Shown here piece by piece: positions 18,601 through 33,500 of a stretch of DNA of 64,000 nucleotides. The stretch spans positions 10,888,501-10,952,500 of the forward strand of contig JAUMIR010000014.1 of the NCBI GenBank assembly GCA_030847615.1. Reading direction: 5' to 3'. A model generated the notes under the pieces. That model was given only the letters and a program-made list of their open reading frames with translations, had not been told where the DNA came from and ran no database searches. The number at the start of each line of letters is the position of its first letter. Position 1 is the first letter of the stretch. Position numbers and translations under genes: made by a program. The stretch comes from Gambelia wislizenii (lineage: Eukaryota > Chordata > Lepidosauria > Squamata > Crotaphytidae).

Positions 18601-21600
18601 TTCTGTTGTTTCTTGGTCAGGTATTGATCGCTCACACCAATTCCTTGACGTCTCTTGTCCCCAAATCCTGCAGCCTCCTGAGTCTCATAACAGTGAAGGT
18701 AACTTGAAAATTTATGAAGGAGATGATTTGGGAAGTATGGGTATCAGTCAAGGTGGAGGCATATGGGCCAGAACAGGGCACTAGTGGCCCAGCAGATGCT
18801 AGTCTAAATAAATAAATAACTGGCTATGCTGTCTAGGGATAATGGACAACATCCTACTTACAGGACTGGTAATGAGGGGAAAGACAGAAAACCATGTCAA
18901 GGTCAAGGGTTTGCAGACTTTAGCCTTGCTTAGATCCTCATTTCTTTTTTTTTACTGGAACCCCACAATCTCTTAGTTGGGTTTTGGTGCAAAATTACGT
19001 ACATTTAGAATGAAAGAATCCTGGGTATTAGAAATTAACAATGTTCATGTTCCTTCCACATACACAAATCTGCTCCTGGTTACTCTAAGGCAGCCTTTCC
19101 CATCATGGTGGCTTCTCCAGCATGGTGGCCTCCAAACAACAATTGCCATTACTGGTCGACCCCCATATCCATGGATTCAGTATCTATGGTTTCACTTATC
19201 CATGTATGGAAAAAAATGTTCTCTCTAGGCATTTCTAGGACCTTCAATATTCTATGGTCCTTCAATATTCAATATTCTATGTACCTTCAATATTCTATGG
19301 TCAACTTCTGGCATTCATCTAATTGAAGACAATAGGATTCCCTATTATCCACAGTTTCAGGTATCCATGGAGTGGGGGGTCTTGGAATGTATCCCTCACC
19401 GATACGGGGGTTGACCTGATTCTCCACCATTGGCTATGCTGGCTTGGATTGATGGGAACTATAGTCTAAAACATCAGATTGGAGGAGGCTACCCAAGCAT
19501 TTTTAATTTCAGCAGTATAATTTCAGGTTAAACAGGGGAGTCATTTTGTTGCTCCAACTCTTAAGCAATTGGGAGTGAGAATCCTTTCTAACCTCGTACA
19601 AATGATCCACTGAAGCAGATCCAGATCTACCTTCTTTCCATCCATAACAGAGATTGGTCTTTGGTCTGATCCTCCAAGGATCTTTTTACCTTTCCTAAAT
19701 AGGCCGTAGGGTGTTTCAACATTAAATAATCCTAGTAAAATAAATAAATCCATGTTTTCTTTCCCAATGTGGGGGTTCAAAATCTGTATTTGTTGGATTA
19801 CAAACCCAACCCAACTTCCCTGAGCATTGGTCATGCTGGCTGGTTGCAACGAATCTAGTAGCATCTGGAGGGCCACACATTCTTCACATGGCATTTAGCC
19901 ACTTAAAAATTTCAGCACCTGGATAATCATGGTTTCCCCCCCCCCTTCTGTTCCTTTGCAGGTTTTAGATCTGCATGACAACCAGCTAACCTCCCTTCCT
20001 GCTGATATTGGTCAGATGAAATTTCTCCAGGTAAAGCAGTGTCTTGCTGTTGGCCTTTTCTAGATCGCTTCTTCTAAAGCATGAGCGTCCAATTTGAAAA
20101 CAACGGGATCTTTCTTGTCCTTTATGGGTTTTGTTGACTACTGTGGTAGGAGGGCTCAGCCTTGCAAAATGAGGCCGTTGTGCAGACCCTTTGCCTGTGT
20201 GGATCTTATTTGCTAAATCCCACTCAATGCCACCAAATGTGGATCTCTTCTAATTGACCTCATGAACCCTCCGTGGGAGACTTTGCTCCTTTAATTTCAC
20301 CTCTGGTTCCTACCAATGAGGTGCAGATTGAAGTGCATTATCGCCAGTTCGCAGCAGCACTTTTTTTGTCTCCACAGTTTTGTTGTTGTTGTTAAATTGC
20401 TGGTATGTGAAGCTGTCTGTGTTTGATGTTCACATGGAGGCATGCCTGCGAATCAAGATGATAACTGCGAGTGAATTACTTGTGTTTTTATTCTCCACAA
20501 GTTGCTGCCACTGAACAGTGTTTTTTTAGCAGTAAATCTAAGGTGTGAAAGTGCAACCTTCCACTTAAGTAAACTTTAAAAACTGTTTTGATTCCTCAGC
20601 ACTGTGAAAAGGGCACAATTGCTACTACAAAAATCCAGTATAGTGGTTCTGGTCACTTTGTTGCTGGCAAGCTCTGCTCCCAGCATATGTCTGACCAATC
20701 AGGTTTCCACTTCCGCTCTTATCTGGCAATGCACAGCAATGCGATTTGGTTGTCCTAATAAGTGGAAATGTACATTTCCCCCACATTAAAAAAAAAAAAA
20801 ACACCTTTGGAAGAAGTTGCGAAGGCTTCTCTGACACAATAAATGGAGCTTTTTGACCCCTCCTTCTGAATAAGGTATTCTCCTCGAATTTTCTGAGGAG
20901 TTTTTTTCACCATCTTTAGACAACCCCCTGGATAAAACCTGACTAACTTCTAAATCCTAACAAAACCTCATTGAGTAAACTGTTCCTTTACTCCTACTGA
21001 TCCTAGCTGATTAACCCATTCTAATTTTCAAACGCATTCAAACTCCCAACTAATCACCAGTCACCTCAAATATTCCATGCTCTCACCCTCTCCCCAAAGA
21101 CCACTTACCGTACCTGTTATACACACTGCAGAAACAATATGTTACCTTCTTTTCTGTAATATAAACACAGTGACATTTGTACAAGCTCAGAACATCACTG
21201 TCATGTCCAGGGCCTGAACTGAGAAATCTCAATTGTTTGAGGCCTGGACCTGGCTTAATGATCTGTGTTGGAGTGTGTGTGTGTAGGTAGGTTCAGGTTC
21301 AAGTCTTTTCTGAAGCCAGTCAGTTCTACCTTGATTCAGTCCTGATGGAAGAGGGAAGTCAGTATCTCTTCTCTTTTCTTCGTGTTTTTATAGGTCCTAA
21401 ACATTGAAAAGAATCTCTTGAAGGTGCTTCCAGATTCTATAGGGGACCTCACCCAGTTGCAGACCCTTAACCTGAAAGGTAGGATAAAGTGTCTCTGTGC
21501 ATAATGTGACTCAGTCCAAACAGTGTGTGTACACACACACCTGTTCCACTTAAACATCCCATCTTTCCACTGCAGCCAACAAACTGAAGGAATTACCTAC

Positions 21601-22862
21601 CACCTTGGGTGGCCTACGTAGCCTAAGGACTTTGGACATCAGTGAAAACCTTGTCCGGCAGTTGCCACTGGCATTCGCTCACATCCGGACACTGGAGGTA
21701 AGCAGGGGACATGGAGTTTGCTTTGGTTTGTTCTTCACTCAAAGTCAAGCTTCTTTAGCTCAGTGTAATTAGCACGGAGCAATCCTGAGCAGGTAGGGAA
21801 AAGACTGACACTTCTTCACGGATTCACATGTTGCTCTGTGGGCTTTCCTTTCTAGTATCAAGCTGAGTTAGGAGGGGGCAATTCTTCTCTGCCTGAGCAA
21901 AAACTTGCTTGCTGACTTGTTTGGAATCAAGGGTGTAGCTATGGGAAGGGGCAGGATGAGGGTATTGTGCCCCCACAAATAAGAATTATGCTTCTCCAAA
22001 TAAAATCGTCCTTCCGTCTCCAAATTTCCAGCATTGCAGTAACTTAAAATTTCAGTTGAGTATTGAGAAATACAGTTGAGGCTTCTAAAGAAAAGGGGTC
22101 AGCTTCTCCAGAAGAACAGCAGTCTCAAAGGAGGACAAGCAAATGCAAGCACACTGGGAACTTGTCAGGCCATGAAGGAGGAGGGTATGAATGACAGCCA
22201 GCCTTTTTAAGAAAGGCAGAGGTGGTAGTCTGATGCCAGAAACAATGTGTGTGTTTTATTGTCCCTTACCCTTGTGATCCTTGCCTCGGACCCCCTGCTT
22301 TGTTATCTATCTGGACTGCTTGACCCCTGGACTGTCTTACCTTGCTGTTCGCTGGACTCTTGACTCAGACTGATTTTTGGACTTCACTTCTGCTACACCT
22401 TCCCAGACAGACAAGCTTCTCGGGACTATGAAACTATTTCAGTTTGTCTGCCTTCAGCCCACTCTGCACTCTGTTGCCTGGTAATGGGAGGCTGGCGCCT
22501 ACATCAAGGGGCAGGCTGAGCTACCAAGGGAATGTGAACACAGCAAATATAAGAGCTCTAGGTGTGAATGTCTCATTTTCTGCACTGCTTGAAATTTTGG
22601 GACAGAAGGAAAATTTCACTGCGGAGACAGAATTCTTTCGAGGGGGGGTCAGTCTCCTCGTTATGCACGCACGTGCACACCTATATGCGTACACATACCC
22701 TTGCGTAGCTATACGCCATCTGGAAATTGTGAGCCAACCTCACTCATTGAGTGTGTGCACCTGTTCTGCAGACGCTGACCCTGAATGCCTCGTCCATGAC
22801 CTACCCACCCTGTGAGATCTGCAGCGTTGGCACAGAGGCCATCCAGCAGTTTCTGTGTGAAG
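15692..22862 (+). CDS. LRSAM1: LRSAM1 coding exons 1-8: basic N-terminus and leucine-rich repeats
   Basis: Residues 1-206. The start [20 protein letters not shown] is conserved except L2 (P in human). From about residue 30 the pattern LxxLxLxxNxLxxLP recurs: [62 protein letters not shown] and [13 protein letters not shown]. Each of the middle repeats is cut by an intron near the same position, the usual layout of exon-duplicated LRR genes. LRRs are protein-interaction surfaces; in LRSAM1 they are known to help recognise bacteria in xenophagy. Confidence 0.93.
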
Positions 22863-25800
22863 GTGAGCAAAGAAGGAGGTCACCCAAGGATAGATGATGG
22901 GAAGGTAGCTAGAGCAAGTCCATATTCACACATCACACTAAGCCACGATTTAATATTAACAACTGTTAGTTACTGTAGCCATGAATTGTCACTCAGATGA
23001 GGAACCAACAACAGTTTGGTGTTCCCATTTCCTGCTTGTTTCTCTCCAAAACATGGTAGGGAAGAGAGTGCAATGGAAAAATGGACCCACAAATATAATG
23101 GGACAGCAAAACCGTGAAAGAAAGTAAATTCAAATATGTATAAATACTGTATGGAAATACAGTATTTTAATCAAAGCATTCTAATCAAAATACTTCTGAT
23201 AAAAATACATACCCACTTGTGATAAAAAAAATACACATAGAAGAAGTATCTGTAAAGAGACAGAGCATTACTTTAATGTGAAGTTGAAGGCTTTCATGGC
23301 CGGCACCCATAAATTTTCCTTGTTTTTTTTTCTGGGCTGTGAGGCCATGTTCTGGAATAGTTTCTTTCTGACATTTCGCCTGCATCTGTGGCTGGCATCT
23401 TCAGAGAATGGTTGGGTAGGAGTGTGTGTAGAGTTTATATGCTGAGATCCCCTGTTGGGGACCCCCTGTTGTGTAACTGAATGGTTAGTTTCTGGGTATA
23501 GAAATACAAGGCTCATTAGTGTCTGTTTGGCTAATGGTTGGTTGATGGGCCATTATCATTATAGATAATATATAATATCTGTATATTACTTTAATACTTC
23601 TTTATTTCTTTGCTTTACTGCCCAATTGCTGTTATTTACCAAAGGCCTCTCCTGAGCCTAAAATGGCACAGGAATGCCCCAAAACATGGTAAAAATGTCC
23701 TGTTTGTTCCCTACAGGGCATTTGGAGGTCAAAAAAGTACTTTTTTTTTTTTGCAGGAGTGGGGTTGCAGGGCCCTCCAAGGTCTCCTGAGGGCTAACGC
23801 ACCCCACTTTCCCTCCACAGTTGCCCCCTCTTCTTTGGAGCAGGGGTGGGCATATGTGGTCCTTCAGTTGTTAGATTGCAATCCCCTCTAAGTCTTAATC
23901 AACATAGGTGAAAGATCATGGGAGTTTTGGTCCAACTCTGGTGGGTCAAATATTGCCCATCCTTGGAACTGGGGGTGCCTATTCCTTTTCATGCCCACCT
24001 TCTTGACCTTTGTGGCTAAGGAGGGATTTGAACCAAGATGCCTCCCTGACCCCGTCCAAGGTCAATAGGCTCTTTCTGTCACACCATGTTCCTGTATCAT
24101 GTGTTGCATGCTGTGTTTTTTTTTCTTCTAGAATTGGGAATTGAATATAATTCCCCCTCCCAGTATTTATTGGGAGTGTTAGAAAGTGATGGAGCGGAGA
24201 CGTCGGTGGATGGGGTCAACAGGCCAGCATGCCAATACATGGAAAATGAGGCCGAGTGGCAGGTGAGTTGCCAGGGAGTGTGCTGCTTTCCCATGCAAAT
24301 GGAGAATCTTTTGAGCCATGGCAGCCAACAGTGTGGACAAATGGAAGAATCATGAAAGAAAGCCTTACCTGTAATAATGACTGTATGGAATGTCCATGTC
24401 CTGTGGCAGTCTACCTCTGTATATCAGTTGTTGGGGGTCAGGGCAAGGAAGCAGCAGTAGAAGAGGGCTAGACTATCATTGCCTGTTTACCTCACATACA
24501 CCAGTTCTGCTCTGCCTTCCCACTAGAACACATGTGATCTATGGGATGAGCAGCATATTTTGGCTGCAATCCTGTATAGCTCAGTGTAACATAGCAGTTC
24601 TGCGTTCAGACCTATGGTAGGCCGGGCAATATGCCGCCATCCCGTGGATGACCTGAACAGATTAGAAAGCTTGGCCAAAACTAACAAAATGAATTTCAAC
24701 AGGGAGAAATGTAGGATACTACACTTGGACAGTAAAAATGAAATGCACAAATATAGAATGGGTGACACTTGGCTTGATGGCAGTACATGCGAAAGGGATC
24801 TAGAAGTCTTAGTGGACCTCAAGCTGGAATATGTCCAGAGGAGGGCGACCAGGGTGGTGGGAGGTCTGGAAGCCATGCCCTATGAGGAGCGGCTTAGGGA
24901 GCTGGGCATGTTAAGTCTGGAGAAGAGAAGGTTGAGAGGGGACATGATAGCCATGTTTAAATATTTGAAGGGATGTCATACTGAGGATGGAGCAAGCTTG
25001 TTTTCTGCTGCTCCAGAGACTAGGATACGGAGCAATAACTTCAAACTACAGGAAAAGAGATTCCACCTAAACATTAGGAGGAACTTCCTGACAGTGAGAG
25101 TTGTTCGGAAGTGGAATGCACTGCCTGGGAGTGTGGTGGAATCTCCTTCTTTGGAAGTTTTTAAGCAGAGGCTGAATGGTCATCTGTCACGAATGATTTG
25201 ATTGAGTATTCATGCATGGCAGGGGGGTGGACTGGATGGCCCTTGGGGTCTATGATTCTATGACCTGAGTATATGGGGTAGGATTCCACTTAAACTTTAG
25301 GAAGAACTTCCTGACAATAAGAGCTGATTGGCTGTGGAATATGCTGCTGCCTGGGAATGTGGTGGAGTCTCCTTCTTTGGAGGTTTTTAAATGTAGGCTG
25401 GGTGGCCATCTGTCGGGAATGATTTGATTGTGTATTCATGCATGGCAGGGGGTTGGACTGGATGGCCCTTGAGGTCTTTTCCAACTCTATGATTCTATCA
25501 CTTACCATAAACCCAATGAAGGCTTTCCTCCACCATCCCATGCCTTGTGGGGAGCAGTCAGGATCAAAGAAGCATTTGGCTGTGTCCCTGTAGCTAGAAG
25601 AAAAGTGATTGCATCAGCTCTGAGATCTGCCTAGGTGCTGTGGAGGTCTCAGCAGTGTTGTAATCATTTTTCATCTGGCTGTGGGGACATATCGGTGGGC
25701 CAATCCTGTCCATTCTGCATTTTTTTCTGGCTTGGTTGTGGTTGGTTTTTCCATACAGGCGATTCTGTAAACACAGGTTAACACTTTGTCAACAGAGCCC

Positions 25801-27483
25801 CTCAATGATAAAGAGTGAATGGTGTGTGACATTCACATGGATGCCCCTGCATTGGCTCTATTGAACTGGGTGCTTCTAGCAGGAACTTGAAGGTGTCATG
25901 AAAGGGCAGCAAATGATTCGTTACTTCATTATTAATATTTCATTTATTATTATTTTATTTTTACTGATAAGGGCAGGAAGAAGTAGTTGTGAGGATTTTT
26001 TAGAAAACACTTTTTAACTTCAGGTAAACAATACTGGCCTAGAATATTTATATGCTTTGATTTTGGGAGCAGCTGGAGGGGTTTACACCTTTGCCTCAGG
26101 CAGCAAATTATCTTGGGCTGGCTGTGTATTCCATTATCTTGCTTCCTTTTCAGAACAAATTCCTGGACTATGAGAAGCGGAAGGTAAGAATCTACTCTGA
26201 ACTCTTCCTTTTGGGAAAATGGGCATACCCTCTAGTTAACATCGTGTGCTTAGCGTTTTTCCTCACTGGATTTACTAAGTATACTACTATTGGTGTACAT
26301 AGATAGCACTATGTAACAACAGTAGTGCTATCAGCAGAGTAGTAACCTGAATGTGCTTCATTTCCTCCAAACAGCAGGTGTGTTTTCCTTAATTTCATTT
26401 CTCACTCAGACAGGTTTATGTAAGGTCAGTAATATAAGGCAGTCCCTCTTTGCGAGCTTATTGTCTAAAAGTCATGATACCAAAGGTAAATGATACAAGA
26501 TGGGCAGAGGAGAAAAACAACCTGGAGCACTAGTTCTTCAGATCACATCCTGGGTATTTCAATGACCAACTGGAATGGAAACAGGGAGAAGAGGAAGACA
26601 GTCAGGAGAGCCAATGGAGTGGCTTTACTTCCCATCTCTCTTCCTGTTCCAACCAGATGTAGCTCACTAGAGATAGGAAAGTCAATAGAAAAAGGTCAGT
26701 GCCTTCAGCTAATCATTCATAAACTAAAAAAAAATCTAATTCCAATTACATTTATGTTATAAGTATAAAAATCTTAACTATTACATTGATACGTAATTGC
26801 CATTTCAGTGAAAAGCCTACACTTATAAGAATGAAGCTGGAAAATGCCACAAGTGATTTTACTCAATCCTCCATCTGTCTTGAGCTAGAGAATAAAAGGA
26901 AACAGATGCACAAAGTTTTGAAAGCCCCATTTCTCATCCATGCCACCCAAAACTCTTTATCCTGCTTTCCCTTGCTCCCACCTCTATAATCTTTCTATAG
27001 CTTTGCTGATTCCTACAGTCCCAGGAATAAGAACATAAAAATTCAAGTTCCTTGGATAGAGTTCAATGTAGTACACAGAAGCATGATCTGGATGCAAAGC
27101 AGACCACCCCCCTTCAAAATTGCCGTTACTACTTGTTCCTTTAAAATATTTTCACTTTGGAATTAATTAAATTGTCATACTGTAATCATGGACTAGAGTA
27201 TGATAATTTAATTCATTCCAAAGTAGAAATGGTTTGAGTGTTGGACTGCGACTCTGGAGACCAAGGTTCAAATCCCCGCTTGGCTACGAAAACCCACTGG
27301 AGGGGAAAACCCACCTTGAGAAAGTCACACACTCTCAGCCCTCAGAAAACCCTATGGTCAGTTCGCCTTAGGGTCATTGTAAGTTGGAAATGACTCGAAG
27401 GCACACAACAACAACAACAAATCGTGGACTAAAATCATGAAAGATTACTATGCCATTTGCATTGCTTTAAGAACCAACTATCC

Positions 27484-27516
<33 letters not shown>

Positions 27517-30500
27517 AAATACTTGGGTATGTTTTCATTCCCAGTGTGCTGATTGGCTACTTAGGAAACATACCCAACCAATCCCCTCCCTCCTCTCACT
27601 CCCTCAGCCAATCACCACCCACATGCAAATTCCCTCGCCACCTCACAATCCACTCCTGCCACTCCATCTGCATCTACACACCCAGCCTACAAGGGCCCCT
27701 TCCTCCTCTCACTTCCTCAGCCACTCACCACCCACATGCAACGTTAATTGTGCTTACACTGAAATATATGAATAAACACTGTACATAAAATGACAATATA
27801 TATAACCTTTCAAATCTACTACAACGGCATATGTGACGTTGGGTACAGCTAGTACCTTTAAGTTTTCCCTTTGGTTACAAAAATCTTAACTAAACAAACT
27901 GGACCCGGCGTACTATATGCCATTAAAACAATCCCCTCAAATGCCTAATCTACCTCCTACGCTGCTCATCCTGTCCCCCATGCTACTCACTCTCCCTCTG
28001 CAGTCATGTTTCAGATCTACATGGTCCTGCCCCCAGTGTGCTGATTGGCTGGCTACCAGACCTGTGATTGGGTGGTCAGGTCCCTAAGCAGCCAATCAGC
28101 ACACTGGAAATGGCAACATACCCAAGAGAAATATAGATAGATAGATTGATACTCAGCTTATTTTGATTAGTTCTTTCCTATCATTCGGACTTGCCCATGT
28201 CTACCTGCTGTTTGGGAGCATGGGGCTCGCACCCCACCATGGAGCAAGCCGAGCACTGCAGGGTTGGGTGTACGTATGTGTGTGTGTTGGCAAAACTCTC
28301 TTGCTGACCCTCTAGGAGCAGAAGATGCAAGAGAAGCTGGAGTTTGAGCGCTGGCTGAACCTGGAGCAGAGGGAACAGGCACAGCTGATGCAGCAGAGCA
28401 ATGCCCAGAAAGAGGAAATCCTTGAGAGCATGAAGGAGGTAACACATCTTCCTTCCTTGTCCTCTCCCCATCTCTGCAAAAAGGCGGTAAGATCCTAGCA
28501 TAAAAACCGCTGGTCTGGACTTTATTGTCATGTCTCTGGTATTAGGTTTCTGGTATTATCTATAAAAAAACTATGATATTGTATTAGTTAACATTATTAG
28601 GCCTGCTAGTTATACCAGAGACTTGGCATGAGTAGAGTGCATTATGGGAGATGGTGGCTGGGAGTGGAATGTGGGGGTTGATATCTGAAGAGAAACCCAA
28701 GGTCATTTCCCTTAAGAAAGTCTAGGGAGTGAGAGTCTGGTACAGACAGTCCCAGTTAGCCAGGTGGGTGAGGGAAAGTGAAACTTATATGCTGAGTTTT
28801 GGCACCTTTACCTCAGATCTGTCAATAAGCTGGTGCTGTGCACATCTAATGCCTTACAATAAAGCACTTAAATAAATGTCTGTTGTTTGAGTGATTGGAA
28901 GTTGATGGGGTTCATCACATTTATGTTGTGGATTTATTTACTACATTTTATATCCCACTGTTTGTTAGTGTCAGGATTGGTCCCGGACATGACCTTTTCC
29001 TGCAATTTCAGTGTTCCTATGTAACCTTATTGTTAATTGTGTTTGCATTTCTCTGTTCTTATTAACAAGCGTACAGTTGTCCCTCCATATCCACAGATTT
29101 GGTATCCATGGGTTTAAGTATTCACGGCTTGAAAATATTCTTTAAAAATAATAATCTAAAAAGCAAACCTTGATTATGCCATCTTATATAAGGGACACCA
29201 TTTTGCTATGCCATTGCATATAATGGGACTTGAGTATTCATAGATTTTGGTATCCACGGGTGTGTGTGTATGTACTGGAACCAAACCCCAGCGAATATGA
29301 AGGGACAACTGTATATCTTAACAGTGGAAAGGAGTATAATGGTTAGTGCCAAGGATGATTAGATAAGTGCTGCATCTGGGTTTCAACTCTGGGAAAAGGG
29401 GGCTGAATGCTGGTACTGTAAGGGGAGGGCAGGGGATCATGGTTAACAAATAGTTGTGTAGCCCACCAGATTTTGTAGATTATGATATGCTTTTAGTATA
29501 CTGCCTGTCTTCTAAGTTTCATTCTGAGCAACAACCCTGTAGGGTTCGCTTTCTGGATGACTATGACAATAAAGTTTTCTGTTTTGAACTCTGAAACTGC
29601 TGGTCACTGCAGCTAGAAATGCAGTACATGACAGTTAGACCCTGCTTCTCCACCCCCCCCCAAAGAGAAGTAGAAGACAGCATGAGTGAAAGATAGTGAT
29701 AGTGGTTGGTTCAAGGACACTCAGTGAGCTTTGTGGCTGAGTGGAGATTTGAACTCAGATCTCCTTAGACTTATTCTCAACACCCCACTGAGGTAGACCA
29801 ATAATTTTCATCTAAGCAAATGGGCAGAAGGTAGATTGCTGTCTATTGGCCCCATTTCTGCCAATTTTTGGATGATTTTCGTTAGATCAGCAAAGGTTCC
29901 CGACTCCTGATATTCTAACAATAGTAACAGATTGAAGCTCAATCCTCCCACCCCGCCATGCTACATAAGGTTGCTGAAGAAAAAAAAAGTGCATAGGTGG
30001 GGCATGATTTGTGAACTCATTTCCGGTACTGAGCACGACTTCTTGGGCTGAGCTCATCCTCAGAGGCACCCCGTTCCTTAACTCCTACAATGTATGTCTC
30101 ACTTACTTGCACTACTGTTTGGTACCAGCACTCTCATTGGTGAAACTTGTTGTGTTGGTTTTTTTTTAAATTAGGTCTTAAAAGTTTGAAGTCTGCCCAG
30201 CCCTAGTGTTTATAAGACCCCTAGTCTAAGTTTTGTTAGGATGTGAACCCAGATCTGCAGCGATCTAACCCAAACACTCTCGACCACTACAACACACTGT
30301 GATGCCTTTTTTTTTTTTAAGGTTGAGAAAACTCCCCATACCACAATTCTGGGAGGGATCAAGAGGGACCATAGAACTGGAAGAGACCACAAGGGCCATC
30401 CAGTCCAACCCCCTGCCATGCCATGTTGGGAGGAAGGATTGACCTTAAAATCTGAAGGTTCGGGGATGCTGGTAGAGGAGACAGGGCTGATCCTATATGT

Positions 30501-33500
30501 TTTGTTGACCGAGGCAAAGGACAAGTTGGCATTTTCCCACCTCGTCCTACTCCAGTCTGTTTTCAGAAGCCACACAGTCTGTCAATGAAATCTTCCTTTG
30601 GACACTATAGGGGTAACTAAGAGGCCAGAGGATAGGCTATATGTCAGAGCTTGGGAATACAGTTGTCCCTTCATATTTGCTGGGGTTGGTTCAAGGACCC
30701 CCCGTGGACACCAAAATCCATGAATACTCAAGTCCCATCATATGCAATGGCATAGCAAAATGGTGTCTCTTATATAAGATGGCAAAATCAAGATTTGCTT
30801 TTTGGATTATTATTTTTAAAGAATATTTTCAAGCCGTGAATACTTAAATCCGTGGATACAGAGGGACAACTGTAGTTACATTTTTGGACTACAACTCATT
30901 GAATCCACCAGCCAGCATACAGTGTTGTGGGGCTGGCTGGGAGATTCAGAGAGCTGTCACCCAAAAGTGTAACTTCTCAAAGCTCTGGCCATATAGTGTC
31001 ACGTTGTTCAGCTGCTTCCCTCTACCAAACGGCTAGGCCGGCCCTGACAGGCAAGAAGGCCAATTCCCCAGATCGATTAAAGCCCTCTGCCTTTCTCCTT
31101 GGCTTCAGGAGCAAGTGCGGCTGGAGCAGGGACTGACACGACACCAGCAGCGTCTGGGAGAGGAGCGCCTGAAGCTACTGGAACAGCTGAAGGAGATGGA
31201 GCAGGGTGTTGCTGGCCGGATCCAGAAACTGCTGGAAGAGAATCAAAGGTCAGAGGCACTATAGACAGTAGGGTGACTGTCTGGTCTGGCTCAGGCAGTT
31301 CCTACTCCAAGGTGACTTTGTCTCAAAATGCAGAATTTGGAAAAACGTGTTTTTGTTTTTATACTACAGTTTCCCAAATTCCCCAGACCATGCTTGGAAA
31401 GGGAGTTGTAGCATTTCAAAGTGCTGTCAAAATGTTTGGGTTGGAATCTCTTTGCCTTGCTTGTGAGAGCCCAGACAAAGTCGTCACAATTCCCACAGGA
31501 ATATTCCTTTTCAGACCATCCCAGGGGAGGCAAGCCATTGCTCAAAGTGACCTAGACAGGTTGCGCTGAGAACAAAGCCAGAGATTGGCTGCCTGAAAAG
31601 TCAGCTCTTTTGAACAGAATGAGTTGAGCAAACTGAATTCATTAGTATTTAATTTAAATCTTTTGGCCCTGTGGCAACAGAGGGGATTAAATCCCACTGA
31701 AAGACAATCAAGTTGTGCAGAAGCAATAGAAAGTGGATGCCCAGTGTGTATAGGAGCCAACTCCCAATGTCTTGACCAATCCACTCTGCCCACCAATCTC
31801 TAGAAGGAGCCTCCTCCCAACCCACTGCCCTCCAGATGTGTTGGACTGCCAGTCCCATAATCTGGAGGCTACCAGGTTGGAGAAAGCTGCTGCAGAGCAG
31901 TTCCATGCCTGCTGCTCCCATAAGCAGTGAATGAGAAGTAGAAAGATGATGGCCTTTTGCAAGCTATTTTGCAGCTTGAGGCAGAACAGCAAACAGGCTT
32001 CCTAGACACCCTCAGGAGAAAGGTGCTGTAGGTCTATCCGAGGCCTGACTGCAGATTTCCCTTTGATGCTTTGAGCAGTTTGCCACCTAGTGACTAAAGA
32101 TAGTATTGTCAGCTATAGACAGATTGAAGTGAATTACAGTAAATTTAATTAATCCATTAGAAAAAAAAAACCCAGATAACAAAAGGTGGGCACTTCTGGA
32201 ATCCACCTAATGTATATGCCAGATTTGATGTGTCTAAATATTTAGGTTTCATGGTGTTAGAGCTGTTGTGTAGACAGGCACATAAATATCTTTTTGCTTT
32301 TTGTTAGCATATATTTATTTATTAAGAGGAGCAAACTTGGTGTTTATGGGGGAAGGTCCTGAACAATTTAAATCCATTAAAGATGGGAAGGGCAGGGTGT
32401 GAACTGTACACTAAGAGGATATTGATCTTCCTTTCTTTTGTTTTTGATGTTTTCTAGGCAAAAACAGAACTCTGAGATCCTTAAATCCTTAGAGAATGAT
32501 CGGTGAGTATCTCAGGTGCTCTTGGTAGCCCATGTGGAAGAGTATGCGTGTGAGACAGACAGACAGGGCTTTGTAGGGCATAGTGCAGAGCCAGGATGCC
32601 CAAGGAGGTTCAGTTGCCCATTCTGTAGTTGTTGCAGCTTTGCTATCCCCAGCACAAGGGTTTCAGCACTGTCGTTAAGCCCAGGTGCTAGAGCTGCCCT
32701 CTCTGCAGTATAATCCAGCCAATGAATGTTTTGGGGCCTTCCTGAAACAGCGAGCCATGGGACAGCCTAGTGCAGAAGCCTTCTCAAACCTGGTGCCTTC
32801 CAAATTATGTTCAAACTACAACTCCCGTTGGGCATGCTGGTTGGAGAGGATGTAAAGTGGAGTCCAACACATCTGAAGGATGGGAAGAAAACTGGCTTCC
32901 CATATTCTTCAAGATGGCAGCCTGCGAAGACTGGTGTGGGTGGTGAGATGAAAAGACAAGTCCCTCCATGTTGCCTGAGCAAAAACATCTGGAAGGGGCT
33001 GTTATGACCACATAAAGGTCCTTTTAATCAGGTAGTGTTTAAGATTTTCCAAGACAAGTGACAGGCAAAAAGGCACAGAGAGAGCAAATTTGGTTTTCAG
33101 TCACTATGCATGTAATATTTATTTAGACATCAGACATTAAACATTCAATTAAGTGTCAAGAGCTCTTTTCCATTCACACACACTCTCACACAGACATACT
33201 CACATACGACCCTCTTGAATCCAGTGATCCACGAAGGCCGGATGGTCCGTTGCTGTGGGTCCAGGAACCATGAAAGCAAAGCCGAAAATGTCCCAGCTCT
33301 TATACATTTTCCATCTCCTTCCTTGAGGACTGCATGCTTTTCGAGCTGGCATGATCTCATGACAGTTCCTTGGGCAGCTCAAGGCGTGTTCCATGTTCCC
33401 TCAGAACTTCCTCAGTCATGCCGACAGCTGGTATTGTCTCTGTCATGCCTGGCCAGCAGTCCACTCACTTGTACAGAATGCTCCCAAATCAAGTTATCAG

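Noticed and set aside
27480..27516. CRISPR-like regular repeat
   Set aside because: A simple tetranucleotide microsatellite in a vertebrate genome.
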